A DNA stretch of 10,865 nt from Pseudolachnospira sp964507035 (GTDB lineage: Bacteria; Bacillota; Clostridia; Lachnospirales; Lachnospiraceae), in the NCBI GenBank assembly GCA_964507035.1, contig CAZDOQ010000052.1, positions 1 to 10,865 on the forward strand, read 5' to 3'. Positions within the stretch are counted from its first letter, which is position 1, and each line of letters opens with the position of its first letter. Below are positions 1 to 6,643 of this stretch, in pieces. The position numbers and the translations under genes were made by a program. The notes beneath the pieces were generated by a model, which did not search any database, had not been told where the DNA came from, and was given only the letters and a program-made list of their open reading frames with translations.

Positions 1-734
1 GCCTGCCGCTGGAGCAGGCGGCGCTGCTCCCGGCTCAATACCTGGACGCTGTCATTGACGATGATGTGTACCGAATCGACGGGGTGAAGCGGGATACCCA
101 GAAAATGCGTCTGCTGTTGCGCTCCCTGGCCCGGAACGAGAGCACTACCGTCACCAACAAGACGCTGATGAAGGACATCAAGGCGGTGGACGACGAGGAC
201 ATCGACGCCAATACCGTGGCGGCTTACCTGGATATCTTCAAGCGGCTGTTTATTACGGACAACCAGCCGCCCTTCTCCTCTGGTATCCGCTCCTCTGTTC
301 GGGTGAAGCAGGCGGAGAAGCGGCACTTTGCCGACCCCTCCCTGGCCTGCGCCCTGCTGAAGACCACGCCTGCCGGGCTGCTGGGGGATCTGGAGACCCT
401 GGGCTTCCTCTTTGAGGCCCTGTGTGAGCGTGACCTGCGGATTTATGCCGAGTCCTTCGGGGCCCAGTTCTACCACTACCAGGACTATAAGAATCAGGAA
501 ATCGACGCGGTGATTGAACTGCCCGACGGCCAGTGGTGCGCCTTTGAGATCAAGCTGGGGGCCAACCAGATCGACGCTGCGGCGGAGAATCTACTGGAGA
601 TTAAAAAGCAGATCGAGGCGGCGCCAAAGGGCAGGCCGCCCGCAGTTATGTGTGTTTTGTGTGGGATGGCAAATGCGGCGTATCAGAGGCCGGATGGAAC
701 GTTCGTGGTGCCGGTGACGGCGCTGAAACCCTGA
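1..734 (+). CDS. DUF4143-type AAA+ ATPase, C-terminal part (5' end outside window)
   Basis: The reading frame is open from base 3 to the TGA at 732-734, about 243 codons, so this is the C-terminal portion of a longer protein; the GTG at 66 is internal, not a start. The visible part resembles the region after the AAA+ domain in the COG1373/DUF4143 family: a winged-helix-like stretch (about nt 125-275, ending near FKRLFITDNQPPF), then a domain with the pattern QEIDAVIEL...CAFEIKLG (about nt 495-557). The E-x-D ... E-x-K spacing there is the PD-(D/E)XK nuclease-fold signature commonly seen at the end of DUF4143 proteins. The Walker motifs would lie upstream and cannot be checked. Members are widespread, often accessory, and mostly of unknown function, so the role is left open. 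A short ORF follows 19 bp downstream on the same strand. Confidence 0.8.
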   Translation, partial: LPLEQAALLPAQYLDAVIDDDVYRIDGVKRDTQKMRLLLRSLARNESTTVTNKTLMKDIKAVDDEDIDANTVAAYLDIFKRLFITDNQPPFSSGIRSSVRVKQAEKRHFADPSLACALLKTTPAGLLGDLETLGFLFEALCERDLRIYAESFGAQFYHYQDYKNQEIDAVIELPDGQWCAFEIKLGANQIDAAAENLLEIKKQIEAAPKGRPPAVMCVLCGMANAAYQRPDGTFVVPVTALKP

Positions 735-753
735 GTACGGAGATGATGCCATT

Positions 754-918
754 ATGAATGTAAAAGAATTGATGGCAAGTCAGCCGCCGGAGGCCATTGC
801 CGCCCTTCTGCTGGGCAGGTTCCCCAATCAGCCAGACGGTCGTGAGGCTCGTGAGCGGGCCATGAAACGCCTCATCCGACCCCTGCCTTTTGTAAAATTA
901 ACCTTTAGCACAAAATGA
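754..918 (+). CDS. small hypothetical protein, 54 aa, possibly truncated
   Basis: ATG at 754 to TGA at 916-918 gives 54 residues starting MNVKELMASQPPEAIAALLL. A GGAG at 739-742 lies 11 bases upstream, a usable but long spacing. The N-terminal 40 residues look protein-like (amphipathic helix, then P-x-Q and an Arg-rich helix) and recall the starts of short acidic hypothetical proteins of Clostridia that begin M-x-V-K-E-L. The last 14 residues (IRPLPFVKLTFSTK) look unlike such a fold, so the gene may be cut and read out into intergenic DNA. It converges on the thi permease with 16 bp between stop codons. I do not recognise a function. Confidence 0.4.
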   Translation: MNVKELMASQPPEAIAALLLGRFPNQPDGREARERAMKRLIRPLPFVKLTFSTK

Positions 919-934
919 ATCCCTCTGAGGCGGT

Positions 935-1693
935 TTACAACTCCTTCCGCCAGGTCACAAACTTTTTCTCCAGCTTCTCCACAATCCACACCGCCAGCAT
1001 AGCGGCGGCGGAGAGAAGCACAATGGGGGCGAAGACCCCGGCCCCGTCCAGCTGGGTCATCATCCGCTTGCTGAAATACCCCAGACCGCTTTGGGCTCCC
1101 AGCCACTCTCCAATAGCCGCTCCAATGACGCAGATGGGGATGGCCATCCGCACCGCGGAGAAAAAGGAGGGCACTGCCCAGGGCAATTTCAGCTTCCAAA
1201 AAATCTCCCAGCGCCCGGCGCCGCCGGTGCGCATATACTCCTCCATTTCCCGGGGCGTGGACCGGAGGCCGTCGTGAAGGGTGACGGCCACCGGAAAGAA
1301 GGTAATGAGAATGGCCGCCAGCACTTTGCTCCAGATACTATACCCAAACCAGAGCACAAACAGAGGGGCAATGGCCATGGTGGGGATGGTCTGGGAGGCC
1401 ACAATCAGCGGATACAAAGCCCGCTCCGCCGTAGGACTGGCGTCCATCCACACAGCCAGCAGCACCCCCAGCGCCATAGAAATCAAAAGCCCCAGGCCGG
1501 TGATGCCCATGGTAGCGGGCAGGTGCACCAAAAACAGCGGCTCCCGCAGTTCCCACAGCCGCTGCAGCACCTGCACCGGCGTGGGAAGAATGTAGGCTGC
1601 GTCAATAAACATGGCAACAGTCTGCCACAGCAGCAAAAATCCCAGCAGCACCAGGGCGGGCAGCACCCGGCTTTTTTTCTCAGACTTCATCAT
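935..1693 (-). CDS. thiX: ABC transporter permease, ThiX-like (thiamine-pyrimidine precursor import)
   Basis: Inner-membrane permease of the COG0600/BPD_transp_1 family, 252 residues from the ATG at 1693. The start is set by GGAGG at 1700-1704, six bases upstream; a longer in-frame ORF to 1879 only reads the ATPase gene in another frame and gives an Arg/Trp/Cys-rich extension. Features seen: short cationic N-terminus (MMKSEKKSR), about six hydrophobic segments (near residues 10-29, 60-82, 93-117, 121-139, 182-200, 220-239), an LPTPVQV motif at 36-42 typical of the SsuC/TauC/ThiX group, and the EAA cytoplasmic loop at about 150-170 that docks on the ATPase. It overlaps the ATPase gene by 14 bp, implying translational coupling. 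The sequence alone cannot separate ThiX from SsuC or TauC; the TPP riboswitch upstream decides for the HMP/thiamine-precursor role. A ThiY-type binding protein is not found in the window. Confidence 0.8.
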   Translation of the reverse strand: MMKSEKKSRVLPALVLLGFLLLWQTVAMFIDAAYILPTPVQVLQRLWELREPLFLVHLPATMGITGLGLLISMALGVLLAVWMDASPTAERALYPLIVASQTIPTMAIAPLFVLWFGYSIWSKVLAAILITFFPVAVTLHDGLRSTPREMEEYMRTGGAGRWEIFWKLKLPWAVPSFFSAVRMAIPICVIGAAIGEWLGAQSGLGYFSKRMMTQLDGAGVFAPIVLLSAAAMLAVWIVEKLEKKFVTWRKEL

Positions 1694-2453
1694 ACTTCGC
1701 CTCCTCTCCCTGGAGCCCGGCAATGAGCCGCTCCTTCCATTTCTGCATCTCCGGCTGCTCCAGCATCTGCCGCCTCCGGGGCACCGGCAGCGGCACCGGA
1801 ATGCTCTCCACCTGCCGCACCGGACGCCCCCGGAGCACCAAGATCCGGGTGGCCAGGTACAAGGCTTCCTCCACATCATGGGTCACAAAGAGCACCGTCT
1901 TGCCCAAGCTGGCCCACTGCTCCGCCAGCCATTCCTGAAGGGAGACCCGGGTCAGAAAATCCAGAGCGCTGAAAGGCTCGTCCAAAAGGAGCAAATCCGA
2001 CCCGGAAAGCAGGGTCCGGGCAAAGGAGACCCGCTGGCGCATGCCGCCGGAAAGTTCCCGGGGCGCTTTGTCCCAGCAGTCCCCCAGACCTACCCGCTCC
2101 AGCATCTCCCGGGCCATGGACTCCCGTTCTCCTTTTGGCGCCTTCCGCAGTTCCAAGGGCAGCATCAGATTTTTTCCCACAGTTCGCCAGGGCATCAGCA
2201 AGTCTTTCTGGGGCATGAACCCGCTGTAACCTTTCTGCTCCCGCACATCCCGGCCGTCCACCAGGATTCGCCCTTCCTCCGGCTCCTCCAACCGGTTGAT
2301 GAGCCGGAACAGGGTGCTTTTACCGCAGCCGCTGGCTCCCACCACTGCCACAAACTCCCCTTGCTCCACTGAAAACGACAAATCTTCAAACATCCGGCGG
2401 GCATCCTCCGGATACTGGAATGTAATATTTTGGAATTCCACTGTTTTTTCCAT
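1680..2453 (-). CDS. thiZ: ABC transporter ATPase, ThiZ-like
   Basis: ATP-binding subunit of 257 residues, COG1116 (SsuB/TauB/ThiZ) type, expected to form the cytoplasmic engine for the ThiX permease encoded next. Motifs seen: Walker A GASGCGKST at 39-47, Q-loop MPQKD with Q82, signature LSGGMRQR at 134-141, Walker B LLLLDEP at 154-160, D-loop SALD, and switch His192 in THD. All catalytic residues are intact. ATG at 2453 is preceded by AGGAGG with a short four-base gap. It is the first gene behind the TPP riboswitch and terminator, which is the main reason to assign thiamine-precursor (hydroxymethylpyrimidine-type) transport rather than sulfonate or taurine transport. The C-terminal tail (about 212-257) is Pro/Arg-rich, as is common in this subfamily. 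Confidence 0.82.
   Translation of the reverse strand: MEKTVEFQNITFQYPEDARRMFEDLSFSVEQGEFVAVVGASGCGKSTLFRLINRLEEPEEGRILVDGRDVREQKGYSGFMPQKDLLMPWRTVGKNLMLPLELRKAPKGERESMAREMLERVGLGDCWDKAPRELSGGMRQRVSFARTLLSGSDLLLLDEPFSALDFLTRVSLQEWLAEQWASLGKTVLFVTHDVEEALYLATRILVLRGRPVRQVESIPVPLPVPRRRQMLEQPEMQKWKERLIAGLQGEEAKYDEV
1700..1704 (-). promoter_or_regulatory. Shine-Dalgarno site that fixes the thi permease start
   Basis: GGAGG on the minus strand lies six bases before the ATG at 1693 and inside the 3' end of the ATPase gene. It supports the 252-residue product over the longer ORF that begins at 1879. Confidence 0.75.
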
Positions 2454-2494
2454 AAGCCTCCTTTCTTTCAGCCGATGGCCTCACAAAACCGCGG

Positions 2495-2526
2495 AAAAAG
2501 ACGAAGCCGGGCAGAATCTGCCCGGC
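2495..2526 (-). terminator. intrinsic terminator of the TPP riboswitch expression platform
   Basis: On the minus strand GCCGGGCAG-ATT-CTGCCCGGC forms a perfect 9-bp stem (2526-2506) followed by TTCGTCTTTTT (2505-2495). It lies between the TPP aptamer and the ThiZ start codon, as expected for transcription attenuation when TPP is bound. The U-run is interrupted (UUCGUC before five U), so readthrough may not be zero. Confidence 0.85.
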
Positions 2527-2559
2527 CTGAATCACGCGCTCTTGCGGTCTCCCCGCAGT

Positions 2560-2643
2560 CCATCCCTCCGTTGGCATTACCCAAATCAGGTCACAGGGTC
2601 GAAGCATGCTCCTCTCAGCCTGCCTGGCAGGCTCCCCTTGGCA
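2560..2643 (-). ncRNA. TPP riboswitch aptamer (THI element)
   Basis: On the minus strand the two conserved halves are both present: GCTGAGAGG (around 2612-2620) with an adjacent GCCTGC-CAG-GCAGGC hairpin, and ACCTGATTTGGGTAATGCC followed by AACGGAGGGA (2592-2564). The flanking CCA (2641-2639) and TGG (2562-2560) can close P1. These match the known TPP aptamer core (CUGAGA; ACCUGAUCUGGAUAAUGCC; AGGGA). It controls the downstream ThiZ/ThiX genes by termination, turning them off when TPP is plentiful. The aptamer begins about 32 bases after the stop codon of the trpZ-like gene. Confidence 0.95.
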
Positions 2644-2655
2644 CATCCGTATTCT

Positions 2656-2661
2656 ATTGTA
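2656..2661 (-). promoter_or_regulatory. possible -10 box for the TPP-riboswitch transcript
   Basis: TACAAT on the minus strand (five of six to TATAAT) lies 13 bases before the P1 strand of the aptamer, so a transcript starting about seven bases downstream would begin right at the aptamer. The -35 region at 17-bp spacing falls in the end of the trpZ-like gene and reads poorly (no TTGACA-like hexamer). The thi genes may therefore have a weak promoter of their own, be read through from the upstream operon, or both. Confidence 0.35.
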
Positions 2662-2675
2662 CAGCCGGCCCTGCC

Positions 2676-3467
2676 TCACCGCAGCAGCATCCGGTCGTTG
2701 GCCAGCTTCTTCCTGCTGGCCTCCGAGTAGCACGCAAGCAGCCGCTCCACGGTCATCTCCTCCCGCTCCTTGCCGGAAATGTCCAGAATGATCTGGCCGT
2801 CATCCATCATAATGGTCCGGTTGCCAATGGCCAGGGCCGCCTGAATGTCATGGGTGATCATCATGGTGGTAATGCGTCCCTTTGCCACCAGTTCCACCGT
2901 GATCTTTAACACCTTCTCCGCCGTGGCCGGGTCCAGAGCCGCCGTGTGCTCATCCAGCAGCAGCAGCTTGGGTTCCGCAATGGTACACATGAGCAGGGAA
3001 ACCGCTTGGCGCTGGCCGCCAGACAGCTGGCCCACTTTGGCCTTCAGCCGGTCCTCCAGTCCCAGATCCAGCTGGCCAAGCAGGCTCCGGAAATAATCCC
3101 GGTCCCGGCGGCTCACGGCAAACAGGCTCTTTTTGGCTTTGCGGGTGTAGGCCAGGGCCAGATTTTCCTCTATGGTCATGTTGGGGGCCGTTCCCTTTAG
3201 GGTATCCTGAAACAAGCGGCCAATGTCAAAGGCCCTGCGGTAGTCCTTCCAAGCGGTAATGTTTTTGCCATCCAGGCAGATACTGCCGGAATCCAGCCAA
3301 AAGGCGCCGCCGATGGCGTTGAACAAGGTGGATTTTCCTGCGCCGTTGGAGCCGATAATGGTCACAAAATCCCCCGGCGCCAGATGCAGGCTGACGCCGC
3401 TTAGCGCCGTCTTTTCGTTGGGAGTCCCCGGATAGAAGGTTTTTCTCACGTTTTCCAGCCGCAGCAT
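2676..3467 (-). CDS. trpZ: ABC transporter ATPase, TrpZ-like (predicted tryptophan importer)
   Basis: ATP-binding subunit of 263 residues, COG1101 type, the partner of the LivH-type permease encoded just upstream. Motifs seen: Walker A GSNGAGKST at 39-47, Q87 in LFQDT, signature LSGGQRQ at 148-154, Walker B LLLLDEH at 168-174 with His where most ABC proteins have Pro (typical of COG1101), D-loop AALDP, and His206 in THD. The ATG abuts the permease stop (TAAATG), so translation is probably coupled. GGGAG in the end of the permease gene serves as ribosome site. It is the last gene of the T-box operon. The Trp assignment rests on the T-box specifier and the known association of trpXYZ with trp T-boxes; the ATPase itself does not show the substrate. 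Confidence 0.8.
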   Translation of the reverse strand: MLRLENVRKTFYPGTPNEKTALSGVSLHLAPGDFVTIIGSNGAGKSTLFNAIGGAFWLDSGSICLDGKNITAWKDYRRAFDIGRLFQDTLKGTAPNMTIEENLALAYTRKAKKSLFAVSRRDRDYFRSLLGQLDLGLEDRLKAKVGQLSGGQRQAVSLLMCTIAEPKLLLLDEHTAALDPATAEKVLKITVELVAKGRITTMMITHDIQAALAIGNRTIMMDDGQIILDISGKEREEMTVERLLACYSEASRKKLANDRMLLR

Positions 3468-4367
3468 TTAATTCCGCTCCCTTCTCTTCATTTTCTGCAA
3501 GGCCATCCACTGCTTCAGCGCCGGCAAAGAAAGAGCCAGGGCCACAATGATGGCGGAGACCAGCTTCAGCCCGTAGGAGGGAAACAACTCCACCTTCAAA
3601 GCCAGGGCAATGAACATCCGGTACACCGCGGAACCCAGGACAGCGGAAAACAGCCCCACCGTCACCGAGCGGCGTCCCACAATGGTCTCCCCAATGATCA
3701 CCGAAGCCAGGCCAATGACCACCATGCCGCTGCCGTATCCGGCGTCAAAGAAGGACAGGGACTGGCCCACCAGCCCGCCGGACAGGGCCACGCAGGCGTT
3801 GCCCAGGGCCAGACCGGCACATTTGTACACATCCGCGTTGATGGAGGAGGAGCGAACCATATCCTCGTTGTCCCCAGTGGCCCGGACGGCCAGGCCCTGG
3901 CGGGTTTTGAAATACACAGAGAGGACCACGCCCAGCAGCAGGCAAACGATCAGCGGCAGAATGATCTTGCTCTGGTTGGATGTGAGGCCAAAGGCATTTT
4001 CCATCTGCCGGAACAGAGTCTCCCCGGTGGTCACGGACACGTTGGACTTGCCGCCGGTGATAAACAGATTGATGGAATACAGCCCCGTCATGGTCAGGAT
4101 ACCGGCCAGAATCGGATGGATCCCAATCTTGGTCTGAAGCAGTCCGGTGACGCCCCCCGCCGCCGCTCCGGCCAAAGCCGCCAGCACCAGTCCCAAAAAC
4201 GGGCGTCCCGCCACCGTAACCATCACAGACACCGCCATGCCGAGGCAAAAGCTGCCGTCAGCAGTCAGATCCGGGGTATTTAAAATCCGAAAGGTAATAT
4301 ACACGCCCATAGCCAGCACGGCGTAGGCAAATCCCTCCTGGAGGGAACGAAGCAGCAACACTCCCAT
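3468..4367 (-). CDS. trpY: ABC transporter permease, TrpY-like (predicted tryptophan importer)
   Basis: Polytopic permease of 299 residues, COG4120/BPD_transp_2 (LivH-like) family. Eight or nine hydrophobic segments can be seen (near 5-27, 38-53, 56-77, 83-104, 135-153, 184-203, 215-232, 237-256, 266-283). Family hallmarks include NTPDLTADGSF at 30-40 and the cytoplasmic loop GLAVRATGDNEDM at 158-170. The tail is strongly basic (KMKRRERN). ATG at 4367 has AGGAG three bases upstream and a further AAGGAG; it starts 28 bp after the stop of the dehydrogenase gene. One permease gene is present, so the channel is probably a homodimer with two copies of the ATPase and an external lipoprotein. Substrate assignment depends on the tryptophan T-box upstream. 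Confidence 0.82.
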   Translation of the reverse strand: MGVLLLRSLQEGFAYAVLAMGVYITFRILNTPDLTADGSFCLGMAVSVMVTVAGRPFLGLVLAALAGAAAGGVTGLLQTKIGIHPILAGILTMTGLYSINLFITGGKSNVSVTTGETLFRQMENAFGLTSNQSKIILPLIVCLLLGVVLSVYFKTRQGLAVRATGDNEDMVRSSSINADVYKCAGLALGNACVALSGGLVGQSLSFFDAGYGSGMVVIGLASVIIGETIVGRRSVTVGLFSAVLGSAVYRMFIALALKVELFPSYGLKLVSAIIVALALSLPALKQWMALQKMKRRERN

Positions 4368-4395
4368 GATCTCCTCTCCTTGTCAAATCACTTCT

Positions 4396-5337
4396 CTACC
4401 GGGCTTCCGCCAGGGCAATATGCTCCTGGATTACCTGGCAGGAACGGTCAAAGGCCGCCTGTTCCGCCTCCGTCAGCTTCAGAGACAAAATCTCCTCCAC
4501 CCCGTTCTTTCCGATCACCGCCGGCACTCCAGCGTGGAAACCACTGTGGCCATACTGGCCGGTGAGATAAGCGGAAACCGGGAACACCCGGCGCTCGTCA
4601 CAGAGCACCGCCTGGCACAACTCCGCCAGCGCCGCCCCAATGCCAAACTCGGTGGACCCTTTTCCAATAATAATCTCCATGCCAATCTGGTGGGTCCTCT
4701 CTTCCAGGATCTCCGGGGCAGCCTTTCCGTATACCTCCGGCTTTTCCCGAATCAACTCCGCCAGCGGCTTTCCCATTACCGTGATATGGGAGTAGGGCAC
4801 CATAGAGGAATCCCCGTGCTCTCCCATGGCAAAGCACTGGATGGACCGCATATCCACTCCAGTCAACTCATGAAGCGTCCGGCGCAGCCGCGCCGTGTCC
4901 AGGGACGTGCCGGTGCCAAAGATCCGCTCCGGCGGATAGCCCAGATGCGCTCTGGCATAGTTCACCACAATATCGCAGGGGTTGGAGATGGAGATGAAGA
5001 TCCCGTGAAATTGGGTCTGGGACAGCTTCCCCACCACATCCTGCATGATATCAATGGTATCCCCCAGCATATCCAGGCGGGTCTGCCCCGGCTTCCGGGA
5101 GACGCCCACTGCGTTGACCAGGATATCCGCCTCGTCGCAGTCGGCGTAGGTCCCAGCATGAATAGCCACTGGCCGCTTCATAAAAGCCGTGGCGTCCGCC
5201 ACGTCCTTGGCCTGGCTGTCCGCTTTCTTCTCATCAATATCAATCAGCGCGATCTCATCGCAGACTCCGGCCATGGCCAGATTCAAGGTACACAGGGAGC
5301 CCACGTGCCCGGCTCCCAAAATCACAATCTTGCTCAT
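4396..5337 (-). CDS. LDH/MDH-family NAD-dependent 2-hydroxyacid dehydrogenase inside the Trp importer operon
   Basis: Cytoplasmic oxidoreductase of 313 residues, the usual length for the COG0039 L-lactate/malate dehydrogenase family, interconverting a 2-oxo acid and an L-2-hydroxy acid with NAD(H). Seen: Rossmann motif GAGHVGS at 8-14, the acidic end of strand 2 (LIDID at 31-35, NAD preference), mobile loop GVSRKPGQTR at 78-87, SNPCD at 118-122, GTGTSLDTARLR at 141-152 carrying the Asp147/Arg150 pair, and catalytic His174 in GEHGDS. The mobile loop carries Arg81 where lactate dehydrogenases have Gln102 and malate dehydrogenases have Arg, while the rest reads more like LDH. GGAGG eight bases before the ATG is a good ribosome site. 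The gene sits 46 bp after trpX and 28 bp before trpY, so it shares the tryptophan T-box. Candidate substrates are an aromatic pair (indolepyruvate/indolelactate), suggested by context, or oxaloacetate/malate, suggested by Arg81. This is undecided. Confidence 0.85.
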   Translation of the reverse strand: MSKIVILGAGHVGSLCTLNLAMAGVCDEIALIDIDEKKADSQAKDVADATAFMKRPVAIHAGTYADCDEADILVNAVGVSRKPGQTRLDMLGDTIDIMQDVVGKLSQTQFHGIFISISNPCDIVVNYARAHLGYPPERIFGTGTSLDTARLRRTLHELTGVDMRSIQCFAMGEHGDSSMVPYSHITVMGKPLAELIREKPEVYGKAAPEILEERTHQIGMEIIIGKGSTEFGIGAALAELCQAVLCDERRVFPVSAYLTGQYGHSGFHAGVPAVIGKNGVEEILSLKLTEAEQAAFDRSCQVIQEHIALAEAR

Positions 5338-5383
5338 CTCCTTTTCCTCCGGCGGTCCGCCGCCCAGCTTTTTCCGTCAAATT

Positions 5384-6484
5384 TTACTCTCCCAAAATGG
5401 TGAAGGTCTCCCGCATCTCATCGGTGACGGTGATCCCCAGCTGATTGGCCGTTGCCACATTGATCATCCGGGCATATTCGGCAATCTGCTCCACTGGGTT
5501 CTCCGCGACGGTCTCTCCGTTCACCAGCCGCTCCACCATCTGCGCGGTCTGCTGGCCCAACACCGTATAGTCGATGCCTACGGTGGCCAAGCCGCCGTCG
5601 ATGACCATGGAGTCCGCTCCCACGTAGATGGGAACCCCCGCCTCGTTGGCCACCTGGAGATACACGGCCATGGCCGAAGCCACCGTGTTGTCATTGGGGG
5701 TGAAGTAGGCGTCCACAGAACCCGCCAGGGAAGCGGCGGCCTGCTGCACGTCCGCAGTGCCGGTGACCGTAGCCTCCTTGTAGGCAATGTTATGGGCGTC
5801 GCAGTAGGCTTTGGCGCTCTCAATACCGGTGACCGAATTGATCTCGCTGGTGTTGTAAACCATGCCGATGGTCTGGATATCCGGCGTCAGTTCCAGGGCC
5901 AGATCCAGGATCTGATCCACCGGGATGGAGTTGGAAACGCCGGTGATGTTTCCATCCGTCTGATCCAGAGCCGTCACCAGCCCCGCTTCCACCGGATTGC
6001 TGACCGCAGAGAACACAATGGGGATCTCCTGGGTGGTAGAAGCGGCCACCTGGGCTGTGGGCGTGGCAATGGGCACCAAAATGTCCGCCCCATCGGTGAT
6101 CAGTTCCTGCATAATGGTGGGCAGAATGGTGGTGTCCCCGCTGGCGTTCTGGTACAGGATCTCAATCTTTCCTTCATCCACCAGGGGCTGCAGTTCTTCC
6201 ACAATGGTCTCATAGATCTGGTTTAAAGACGAGTGATCCATATGCTGGATAATTCCCACCTGGATCGTCTCACCGTCTGCCACCTCCACCTTCACGCCTC
6301 CCTGGGAAGCCTCTCCGTCATCCTGGGACGCTACTTCGCTGTCTTGGGAGGCGGCCTCGCTCTCCTGGGACGCTGTGCTGCCGGAGGCCGCCGTGGTCTC
6401 CCCGTCTCCGCCGCCGCAGCCTGATAGCAAGCCCGCTGCCATCACCAAACTCATACCACATGCCAAAAGGGTTCTGCTTTTCAT
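5384..6484 (-). CDS. trpX: ABC transporter substrate-binding lipoprotein, TrpX-like
   Basis: Exported ligand-binding protein of 366 residues, COG2984/ABC_sub_bind family. The signal peptide is basic (MKSR), then hydrophobic, then a lipobox LLSGC with Cys23 as the lipidation site, so it should be anchored on the outer face of the membrane. A Gly/Ser/Gln/Glu-rich linker follows (about 24-62) with a repeated A-S-Q-(D/E) unit. The binding domain starts near IQVGIIQHMDH (about 74-84) and shows family features such as TPTAQVAASTT, FSAVSNPVEAGLV and FTPNDNTVASAM, the last a hinge-like segment of type I periplasmic-binding folds. GGAG lies about seven bases before the ATG. It is the first gene after the T-box leader. 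The ligand is inferred to be tryptophan from the specifier; a related indole acid is not excluded. Confidence 0.85.
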   Translation of the reverse strand: MKSRTLLACGMSLVMAAGLLSGCGGGDGETTAASGSTASQESEAASQDSEVASQDDGEASQGGVKVEVADGETIQVGIIQHMDHSSLNQIYETIVEELQPLVDEGKIEILYQNASGDTTILPTIMQELITDGADILVPIATPTAQVAASTTQEIPIVFSAVSNPVEAGLVTALDQTDGNITGVSNSIPVDQILDLALELTPDIQTIGMVYNTSEINSVTGIESAKAYCDAHNIAYKEATVTGTADVQQAAASLAGSVDAYFTPNDNTVASAMAVYLQVANEAGVPIYVGADSMVIDGGLATVGIDYTVLGQQTAQMVERLVNGETVAENPVEQIAEYARMINVATANQLGITVTDEMRETFTILGE

Positions 6485-6505
6485 CTCTTACTCCTTTCCT
6501 CTGTG

Positions 6506-6524
6506 TGGCGTGTTCCTCACGCCA
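6506..6524 (-). repeat. 7-bp inverted repeat in the trpX leader
   Basis: TGGCGTG and CACGCCA separated by five bases form a perfect hairpin in the RNA just upstream of the trpX ribosome site (the GGAG lies about 10 bases further on). There is no U-run after it. It may affect mRNA stability or translation, or simply be chance in GC-rich DNA. Confidence 0.4.
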
Positions 6525-6607
6525 TCCAGTTGCACCCGGCGGGTGTTTCTGAAAACCGGTGGGGCGGGCGGCCGGTATTGGCCGGCAGAACTTTTCCGGG
6601 CTTTCCC

Positions 6608-6643
6608 AAAAAAAATCCTTACTCTGCCATTGCAGAATAAGGA
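6608..6643 (-). terminator. T-box intrinsic terminator
   Basis: On the minus strand TCCTTATTCTGC-AATG-GCAGAGTAAGGA forms a 12-bp stem with one mismatch (6643-6616), followed by eight T residues (6615-6608). It lies directly after the T-box antiterminator region and about 125 bp before the trpX start codon. This is the off state of the leader when charged tRNA is plentiful. Confidence 0.93.

Noticed and set aside
1694..1879. 62-residue N-terminal extension of the thi permease
   Set aside because: It lies wholly inside the ThiZ gene in another frame and is Arg/Trp/Cys-rich. A good ribosome site precedes the ATG at 1693.
5350..5362. CGGCGG-T-CCGCCG palindrome between trpX and the dehydrogenase gene
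   Set aside because: Too short for a terminator, with no U-run and only a four-pair stem once a loop is allowed. It may slightly affect translation but is not supported as a feature.
4366..6226. Two 345-codon plus-strand ORFs opposite the dehydrogenase and TrpX genes
   Set aside because: Both lie across well-supported minus-strand genes, show no domain, and cover the ribosome site and intergenic gap of the real genes. They are a by-product of GC-rich codon usage.
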